Position numbers and translations under genes: made by a program. This document shows positions 57,361-64,000 of a stretch of 64,000 bases of DNA, one piece after another. The stretch comes from Cercospora beticola (Eukaryota > Ascomycota > Dothideomycetes > Mycosphaerellales > Mycosphaerellaceae). Location of the stretch: assembly GCF_033473495.1 (NCBI RefSeq), contig NC_088936.1, positions 5,084,001-5,148,000 of the forward strand. The letters run 5' to 3'. Below the pieces are notes generated by a model, which made no database searches, was not told the origin of the DNA, and saw only the letters and a program-made list of their open reading frames with translations. Within the stretch, counting starts at the first letter, position 1. The number at the start of each line of letters is the position of its first letter.

Positions 57361-57780
57361 GGCGATGGGCGAGTGGTCGAGTTGATGTTGATGTCGGTGT
57401 CGAGTTCAAAGTCTGCAATTTCGAAAAAGCTCGAAAGCAAACAGCAATGTCCTCCATCTTCAACTGAAGCCGCGCTACTGCAGGTCTGAAGCTCTATTCA
57501 CGATACAGCATGTGCCACATCTGAAGATTGTGATCGCTTGCATTTCCCAGTGTCGAGACGCGAAAGCGGCGCCTGAGTATACGGCGCGATCTCTAAGATC
57601 GCTTAGATGCGCGAATGTTGGGTCAGGAGGCCGTAGCCGCCAGCAGTGAAAAGTGGCGCGGTTCGTGCAACATGCTGAACAACTCTTGGCGGTGGTGGCG
57701 CAGCGCAGCCTTGCGACCTCAGCTGCTTCTTCAAAGACTGCAAACGACCTTCATCTCCTCAGTCTGCTGCCGTGACTTCA
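57361..57780. other. Divergent stretch between BTB-7 and the HET gene
   Basis: Holds the 5' flanks of both genes. A weak CGAAAGCGGCGCC string near 57560 is too different from the BTB upstream element to count. Confidence 0.4.
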
Positions 57781-59685
57781 ATGGCGAGAATTCATCGGCG
57801 CCCACGATGGCGACAGCTCAAGAACTCCCTTCCGAAGCATATCCCGACCCACCGAAAGCCAGCATCGACGTCCTCTCTCGAGCCCCAGAAGAACTCCTCG
57901 GAAGCGAACAGCGGCGACCCGAAGCCGGTCGACCCGGAGCCGGTTAGAGTCTACTCTCTTGTGCCTCTTGTTGAAGATCCCAGAAACGAGATCCGCCTGC
58001 TCAGATTCGTCTCCGATGTTGGACATTCGCCACTTGCACTCCGTACTTCAGTATGCAGCCTGCACGATGCACCGCCATATGTTGCGATCTCTTACACATG
58101 GGGCAACCACAACACACGAACGGCCGTCATTGATGGAGAACCAGTACAAATCCGATACAATGCGTATTACGCTTTGCGGCAAGTCCAATTGCACCATCGA
58201 CAGATCCATATTTGGATCGATTCCATCTGTATCAACCAGAACAATGATGCCGAGAAGAGTGCTCAAGTGGCGATAATGTTTCAGATTTATGAACAGGCAG
58301 CCCATGTCGCGGCATGTCTGGGAGTTCAGTTCAAGGATGCCGAATGGCTGTTCACGGTAGTACGTTGCTTGGAGCCACTTCTCGGGCGAGCGCGTTGGGC
58401 ACCCAATTTGCAGGCAGCACTCACCGAAGCATTCTTTCCAGAGCATGAGGAGCCTCTCGGCCTGAGACTGCTTGCAGCAATACTTGCCCTCGATAAGCAC
58501 CCCTATTGGAAAAGAATATGGGTCGTGCAGGAAGTTGCTGCAGCTCGTAGCAACGTCGAATTGCTTAGCGGGCCACACCGAGTCAGCGCGATCGCGATGG
58601 GATCGTTGAATGATAGAGCCCGATGGTATCGGTACTGGGAGGTATTTGACACCGAGCGATATCAGGGAGACGCCAACAGGATCCTTGCGATCGTGGGGTA
58701 CCCCTTCGTTGCTCGTCGACCGTTGTACATGAATCTCGACAAATTTGGTGAATTTCACTGTTCCGACCCGCGTGATCGACTATTCGCTCTCATAGGGATC
58801 ACAGACTGGGAGGAAAGTGGCTGCCCCCGCATTATTCCGGACTACACCAAGTCCGCTTGGGATTTGGCACTTGAAGTCGGGCCGACATTGGATCCTGTAT
58901 ATCTGCGATTCCTGATTCGTGCTCTCGAGATCGCCCCTGAAAATGAAGAAGTCGCTGGCCTCCAGCGGGAGCAACGATTTTGTGCCAGGCTGCACGCGAT
59001 GAGGCTCCGCCCTGAGCTCCGCAATGAGCTGGACGCCGACTGGAGCTCGCCGACGTTTGCCGGCCGAAAATTCAGAAGAAGCAACTGTTTTAGACTGCGA
59101 GCCACCGCTTCAGTTAGTCTCTATGCTGATATCGGACACGGGAGCCCCGCACTCTCTCTGACCTTTCATATTCCGGCTCTTCGGGCGAAAGGTGACTCTT
59201 CGTATCAGATGGCGAAACCCATTATTAACGAGGATGGGCGCATGGTTGCGCTCGTGTGTCCAGATGCTCGGCCTGACGACATCTTGATCGCGGTCAGAGG
59301 CCTTGAAGGTGTACTATTGATCGTGCGAGAATCGGAGACAAAAGATGCGCACTACAGTATTATCGGTCAAGGCGTGTTGACAGAAGAATATGGAGATATC
59401 ACAGGGTCGCGGCGCGGATGCAGTAGAGGAGGTCCCTGTAGCTGCTCACCGGAATTCTTCGCAAGGCGATCAACTTTCACGGCAGATGTGCATGTCGCGC
59501 TGACCATTGAAGAGCTGATAGCGCCAGGAGCACAACAGCAAGGGACATCCTACACGGACAAAAGCTCGCGTGTCTCAGCTGGCTTCGAGAGAATCGCTAC
59601 CAGGCCCACTACCAGGCCCAGGAATGCTGTGTTCTTTACGAACTTCTCTTGCATACCGTTCTTTGCTTGGAATGAAGCATTATGA
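57781..59685 (+). CDS. HET-domain (heterokaryon incompatibility) protein
   Basis: Single exon of 634 aa from ATG 57781. The HET domain shows its three blocks: VAISYTWGNHNT (101-112), IWIDSICINQNND (144-156) and YWKRIWVVQEVA (242-253), followed by DPRDRLFALIGI and PDYTK. HET proteins trigger cell death when genetically different strains fuse. The C-terminal 150 residues are not a known partner domain; they include a Cys-rich piece (RRGCSRGGPCSCSPEFF). The N-terminal 55 residues are basic and low in complexity; an overlapping frame is also open there, so the exact start is uncertain. It is the intact counterpart of the broken HET gene at 38.8-40.9 kb, though the two are not close paralogs. Confidence 0.86.
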   Translation: MARIHRRPRWRQLKNSLPKHIPTHRKPASTSSLEPQKNSSEANSGDPKPVDPEPVRVYSLVPLVEDPRNEIRLLRFVSDVGHSPLALRTSVCSLHDAPPYVAISYTWGNHNTRTAVIDGEPVQIRYNAYYALRQVQLHHRQIHIWIDSICINQNNDAEKSAQVAIMFQIYEQAAHVAACLGVQFKDAEWLFTVVRCLEPLLGRARWAPNLQAALTEAFFPEHEEPLGLRLLAAILALDKHPYWKRIWVVQEVAAARSNVELLSGPHRVSAIAMGSLNDRARWYRYWEVFDTERYQGDANRILAIVGYPFVARRPLYMNLDKFGEFHCSDPRDRLFALIGITDWEESGCPRIIPDYTKSAWDLALEVGPTLDPVYLRFLIRALEIAPENEEVAGLQREQRFCARLHAMRLRPELRNELDADWSSPTFAGRKFRRSNCFRLRATASVSLYADIGHGSPALSLTFHIPALRAKGDSSYQMAKPIINEDGRMVALVCPDARPDDILIAVRGLEGVLLIVRESETKDAHYSIIGQGVLTEEYGDITGSRRGCSRGGPCSCSPEFFARRSTFTADVHVALTIEELIAPGAQQQGTSYTDKSSRVSAGFERIATRPTTRPRNAVFFTNFSCIPFFAWNEAL

Positions 59686-60121
59686 GCCGAGCCAGAGCAT
59701 GTGGTACAAAAGCGCTTTAGAGAAAAATATGCACTCCGTCCGCTTTATAGGTATCTTAATGTGATAGATCATGACGAGACCTTGCAAGTAGTCACCGAGT
59801 CTCGTCCAGTCGGGAGACCAATTCTCTCAGAAGCAATGTCCAGTAGCATATCTGGAAGTCGTCCCGCACCCATGAAGTTCGGCGGGGGAGCATCATGATC
59901 TCACAGACGTGGCTGCCTGCTCCACAACCAGCAAAAGTCAACAGCTTTATTCCACACCCTGCGGCGTCTCCCAGAGCCATAGAGACAGCGGGCACCAGCG
60001 CAACTTCTCGTGGCCGCGGTCCGAGCGACACTGTGTGTCCACTGAGAACGTGATGAGGTTCAGACTAAAGGAGAAGTTTGGGGAATTGCGCGGGGCGGAG
60101 TAATCTAGGCAGTTAAGCATC

Positions 60122-60450
60122 TTGAAAAGTCTTTACCAGAGCAATTCGATCAAGGAGCAGGGTCCTTCCACTTCAAAAGAACGCAGTTGCTCATCCGAAG
60201 TCTTTGCATGGCAATCAGTCTCTACTGTAGATGTGCAAGTCGCACTCAGGTCCGAGGAAATGACCCTTGTCGCGGTACGAGACCAGGTGCATCCACTTTG
60301 TCATGCAAGTTCAACAATACACGTTGCAACCAGCTTGAAGAGAACTGTTACGAATCCTGCTGCACGGCCGAGGAATGCTGTGTCGATTGCGATTTCTTTC
60401 ATGCTTCAACAGAAACAGAGCGGTCGCGACGTAATGAGGTCTTGCGTGAG
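60122..60450 (+). pseudogene. Decayed duplicate of the HET gene 3' end
   Basis: The + frame here reads CSSEVFAWQSVSTVDVQVAL, then SEEMTLVAVRDQ, and VTNPAARPRNAV. It lines up in order with the end of the neighbouring HET protein: CSPEFFARRSTFTADVHVAL, IEELIAPGAQQQ and ATRPTTRPRNAV. No HET domain or start precedes it, and the frame runs on into antisense of the mitochondrial gene. It is best read as the remnant of a tandem duplicate whose 5' part is lost. Confidence 0.6.
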
Positions 60451-60550
60451 TAAGATGTACAGTTTGGTAATCTGGTGCACTTCGCAGGTGAGACAAGAGA
60501 TGGCAACTTCGACCAGTGAAAGGCGGTGGCCCGTTTGCGAGATGAAGTTT

Positions 60551-61882
60551 CTACCAGAGCAATTCTACATGCGCGACAGGCGGCGAATCGTCCTCGAAAT
60601 CGGGCGCTTTCGCGTTGGGCAGTTCCAGCTTTCGCTTATGCCAGTAAGCGATGAAGCTCTGAGCAGCATCCTCCGTGTGAAAGCCAACGATGAAGACATG
60701 CGGTGGAGTACGCATTGGCTGTATCTCAGGTTCGTTGCTTTTTGTCTTTTTGATTTGTTTGCCAGACTCATCGCTTTCTCTTCCTTCACGTATTCCAGCC
60801 GCGTTCTTCTGCGCGAATTCGCTGACATCCGCAGACGACGGAGACACTCGCGCTTCCCATTTCGTGATGTCTAGTTCGTAGTTGTCTCCTCCTGACCAGC
60901 TGAGGTTGCGGCGTTTCCCAGTCTCAAGAAAGATGTGCTTTAAGCGGCTGGCGTGCAACTGCGGTCCGTCCATCGTCAAGCGGACCTCGACAGGCATCTT
61001 TCCTACCCGCTGTACAATGCCCTTGTATCCCCCAAATTTCACAATCGATTCTACCAAAGGTGTGAATGGTCGTTTGAGCTGATGCAACTCCAGCTTCTGA
61101 CTCGGCGGCTTCAGAGCATATGCCTCGATGGCAGCATGAGCGTCAAGACCTTCGATCATGTAGCCTGGTGGAGGAGGGATCGGCGACGTGTTGGAGGTTG
61201 GCGTGTGTATAGAGGCCAATTTGTGTATACGTGTGACATGCTGTTGATATGTGTATGCACCGATCTGAGAAGTGAATATGATGTAGTAGAGATTTTGCTG
61301 CTCCAAAGTGCTCAGATCTCGCTCAGGAATGACCTGCAAGATATCGCTCTCTTCCAGTGTCCACCCTTCGATGTGTTTGCCCTGCGGTATCAAGCGTCTG
61401 AAGTCCTCCGTTGTCAGGTTCTTGCTGGCATTTCGCAGCACGAGGACAGCTGTGCCGGGTGGGGCATGTTCCATGGCGGACCTGAGCCGTCTAGCGACCG
61501 ACGACTCGTGTTCATGCCTATCCTCTTCTCTGCTCTTTCTCGGCCGTCGCGGAGTAGGTATGGGCGGGAGGGCATCCAATGGCAGCTTTGGCACCTCGCG
61601 CGCTGCTGCTTCCTGCTGCTTCTCATAGCGTTTCGTCTCTTCGGGGAAGAGCTGCTCGATCAGTGAGGGCTTCGGTGAGGCTGTCTGTTGGCCATTGGCT
61701 GAGGGCGCTGAGCCGGGCGTAGGCTTCGAGTCTTCCTGCTTGCCATCTCGATTGGCATTGTTGCCATTGGGCTGGGATGGCGGCTGCTCGCCGCGACTGG
61801 CGAAGGACCGGCTGTATGAGACGACTTCAGCGGTCCATGGCCGAGACGCGATGCGCAGAGGAAGTTTGCGCGCGCGGAGCAT
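60551..61882 (-). CDS. Predicted mitochondrial protein, function unknown
   Basis: Single exon of 443 aa from ATG 61882 (MLRARKLPLRIASRPW). The N-terminus is basic, lacks acids and is rich in Arg/Ser, as in a matrix targeting sequence, and is followed by a Pro/Gln/Asn-rich linker. Two compact regions look folded: TAVLVLRNASKNLTTEDFRRLIP near residue 160, which resembles an RNA-recognition-type strand-helix, and a C-terminal one (VFIVGFHTEDAAQSFIAYWH). This arrangement would suit an organelle RNA- or ribosome-linked factor, but that is inference; I do not recognise the family. Confidence 0.7.
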   Translation of the reverse strand: MLRARKLPLRIASRPWTAEVVSYSRSFASRGEQPPSQPNGNNANRDGKQEDSKPTPGSAPSANGQQTASPKPSLIEQLFPEETKRYEKQQEAAAREVPKLPLDALPPIPTPRRPRKSREEDRHEHESSVARRLRSAMEHAPPGTAVLVLRNASKNLTTEDFRRLIPQGKHIEGWTLEESDILQVIPERDLSTLEQQNLYYIIFTSQIGAYTYQQHVTRIHKLASIHTPTSNTSPIPPPPGYMIEGLDAHAAIEAYALKPPSQKLELHQLKRPFTPLVESIVKFGGYKGIVQRVGKMPVEVRLTMDGPQLHASRLKHIFLETGKRRNLSWSGGDNYELDITKWEARVSPSSADVSEFAQKNAAGIREGRESDESGKQIKKTKSNEPEIQPMRTPPHVFIVGFHTEDAAQSFIAYWHKRKLELPNAKAPDFEDDSPPVAHVELLW

Positions 61883-62310
61883 CAATGGGTGGCATTGATG
61901 AGGGTGACGAAGACGAAGGTTATTCGGTAGATCGGAGGTGCAAGAAAGCGTGCGGTCAGAAGTGTGAGAAGCTTGGACCGGCGCGCGGCCTGGGCATAGG
62001 ATGACAAGTGGGACTCCACCAAGTGTCGGCGATGCTGGAAAGGGAGAATTGTCAGACGTGCAAGACTAATGGCGGGCGAGTCGTGGAGCAGCATGTGCTA
62101 TGCGTGCTGGTATTGGGCGAGTTTCTCAGCAATCCCTGCATCCATCGTGCTTCTAGCGCGTCGGCCACGCGCGCTCCTGCAGCCGCCAAAGTTTCTATTT
62201 GCACTTCAACGTCGAAGCCAGCACAAGTCAGTCAACTCGCACCCCTGCACTAAGACGCGCCGCCGCGGCCTCGATTCGCTGAAAAGCGACGACTGCCCGC
62301 CAGCGCAAAC
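61883..62310. promoter_or_regulatory. Divergent promoter region, mitochondrial protein / AAA ATPase
   Basis: 428 bp between two outward-facing start codons; both promoters must lie here. No specific site identified. Confidence 0.4.
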
Positions 62311-64000
62311 ATGTCGACACCACCTCCACCTCCTTCTGCTGACACCAACAAGCCCGCCCCCGCCAAAATGGACGCTTCGCATGTCGTCGTGCGACTGCAA
62401 CAGTCCAAGGGTCTGCAGGATGCCTTTCGGGTGCACGTCCTGCCCGAATCCCTCACCGACGCTGGCCTCAAGCTCAATGATATCTGCCAGATCACCAGCG
62501 AAGATGGCCTGACCACCGGCTATGGTATCGCCTGGAGAGCAGAAGACAAGATGGGCAGTAGACCCAAGACTCGCCCGGCCAAGATGACTGAAACGTTTCG
62601 CGACTTGTACGACTTCAAGGACGGCTCCAAGGTCAAGATTTCCCGCGCCGACACGAAATTGTATCCCGCCGACCGCATTGTGCTCTACGACGTCACGCCT
62701 GAAGGGCATAACAAGCCCGATGTTGTTGACGAGACGAATTGGGAGTGGAGCATTGGCAAATTATTTGGTAGGTCAAAATCGCTGACTTTGTCTTAACCTA
62801 AGCTGCATGCCCTCAGAGGTCCAGCTCCGATAGTTTTGCTTCCAAATTGTAAGCAGAGACACTAACTTTTTGCCAGAGGACTCCGACGCTCTTGCTGCTG
62901 GCGTCTCTTTCGAAGTCACGGGTGCCAAGAAATATCGACGACGCTTTCACATCGAACATATCGAATCTGCTGGAGCACCAGACGGAAATTGTTTGTATCG
63001 TATCCGACGAGGCACATCGATTGAGCTTCCGAATGGCACCATATCCAGACTTACTTCCCCTGTGAATGGCAACGGCAACGGCAATCTCTCGCTCCACACC
63101 AATGGCTTCCGAGGTCAGATGAATGGAGACACGACCCTGGAGCTGGATCCGCATCGCCTCGGGGGTTTGGTCGAGCAGATTCGGAAACTGAACGCCGCCA
63201 TGGGCAAACTAGTGGAGGGCGCTCGAATCGCCAATGGTCACTCTCGTGCTCGCGCCGTCTTGCTTCATGGCTACCAAGGATGCGGAAAAACGACTGTCAT
63301 GAAAGCACTAGCAGATAGTGGTTTCCGAAAAGTGTATCGCATTGAGCCTGACAGCATACTCAGTGGGACTCTGAGCAAAGGACGAACTCAGATCCGAGAG
63401 ACCTTTCAGCAAGCTGCCGAGCGTGCCAACCAGCCTTCACTTATACTGATAGACAAACTCGAGACGCTGACGCCAAACGAAGAAGACAAGTTCTCGGACA
63501 CATTTATTGACGAACTGGAACGGATAAAAGACTGCCGTGTCATGATCGTCGCTGCAGCCCGGTCAATCTCCGATCTTAGTGCTTCCATCATTGGCCCAGA
63601 TGGATTCTGGAGGCACGTTGAGATACCCATTCCAGATGCCACTGCTCGTCAACAAATCTTGAACGTTGCACGACAAAAGTCGCCTTTCGCGAAGGATGAC
63701 GTCTCTGCAGCAATAGCAGCACGCACTCACGGATACACTGGTGCAGATTTACGGCTTCTCCACAGCAAGGCGTTGGACGAAGCAGAAGACAAGGAGGAAA
63801 GAGAAGCTGTATCCCGATTGAGATCACCCAGTCTTCCTACTTACGATGAGGCAAATTCTTTCTATCACCACTCCTCAGCCGGAGAGAGCTCCCGCCGTAA
63901 CATTGACCATCATGCTGAACCACTGGACGCTCAACTCGAAGATTATGAAAAAGCCCTGCCCAATGTCGTCCCGACAGCACTGCGGGAGATCTTTACAGAG
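62311..64000 (+). CDS. AAA+ ATPase of the Cdc48/Afg2 type, 5' part (runs off window)
   Basis: Exon 62311-62767, a 109-bp intron (GTAGGT, branch CACTAAC, end TTGCCAG), then exon 62877 to the window edge, open throughout. The N-terminal 150 residues resemble the Cdc48-type N domain (VVVRLQQSKGLQDAFRVHV, LYPADRIVLYDV). The first ATPase ring has Walker A GYQGCGKTTVMKAL and a Walker B region reading LILIDKLETLTP, where the catalytic Glu after Asp is Lys. A second ATPase ring probably lies beyond the window, since the last residues (YEKALPNVVPTALREIF) match the linker that precedes D2 in this family. Likely roles are ribosome biogenesis or protein unfolding. Confidence 0.78.

Noticed and set aside
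57615..57947. Overlapping frame with MATAQELPSEAYPDPP at the HET gene start
   Set aside because: It closes before the HET domain and no splice site joins it to the HET frame; kept only as a doubt about the HET start.

Overview
This is nuclear DNA of a filamentous ascomycete (Pezizomycotina). Most genes carry short GT-AG introns of about 48-136 bp with CTRAY-type branch sites. The gene set (Nst1, Slh1, Dad4, Rho2, Hmt1, HET-domain proteins, fungal P450, MFS) is typical of that group. Gene style and the many BTB-domain paralogs suggest a dothideomycete, but that placement is inference. No CRISPR array, rRNA, convincing tRNA or intact transposon was seen. Layout, left to right. 0.5-9 kb: a mitochondrial NAPE-PLD/Fmp30-type hydrolase, a cytochrome P450, a small coiled-coil protein and an acidic nuclear-type protein. 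9-15.2 kb is sparse; it holds an Hcp-family gene (a fold known from the bacterial type VI secretion tube) with a probable spliceosomal intron, a lineage-specific hypothetical gene, and a probably broken gene with two in-frame TAG codons. 15.3-27.8 kb is a housekeeping block: rho2 and NST1 diverge from one promoter region, DAD4 and SLH1 from another. DAD4 has a first coding exon consisting only of ATG. 28-32.2 kb: three tandem BTB/POZ genes on the + strand. 34.2-38 kb: a small secreted cysteine-rich protein with a Kex2-like site, the arginine methyltransferase HMT1/PRMT1, and a membrane protein. 38.8-40.9 kb: a HET gene broken by an internal deletion. 42.8-52 kb: a membrane protein, a DOT1-fold methyltransferase, an alpha/beta hydrolase, a small-molecule-type methyltransferase and an MFS transporter, then a 40-base G run. 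52.8-57.4 kb: four tandem BTB genes on the - strand. 57.8-60.5 kb: an intact HET gene followed by a decayed copy of its 3' end. 60.5-64 kb: a mitochondrial protein and the 5' part of a Cdc48-type AAA ATPase that runs off the window. The most notable pattern is the seven-gene BTB family. After splicing, every member has a BTB domain followed by a second exon that ends in the same cysteine signature, C-x2-C-x11-C-x2/3-[H/C], which is likely to bind zinc. All seven introns are phase 1, at the same place before an EKR/LILExRR motif. Five of the seven genes share an upstream DNA element although the two clusters lie about 25 kb apart on opposite strands. The second standout is the Hcp-family gene. 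Exon borders given here were read by eye from splice signals and frame continuity; no alignment or RNA evidence was available.
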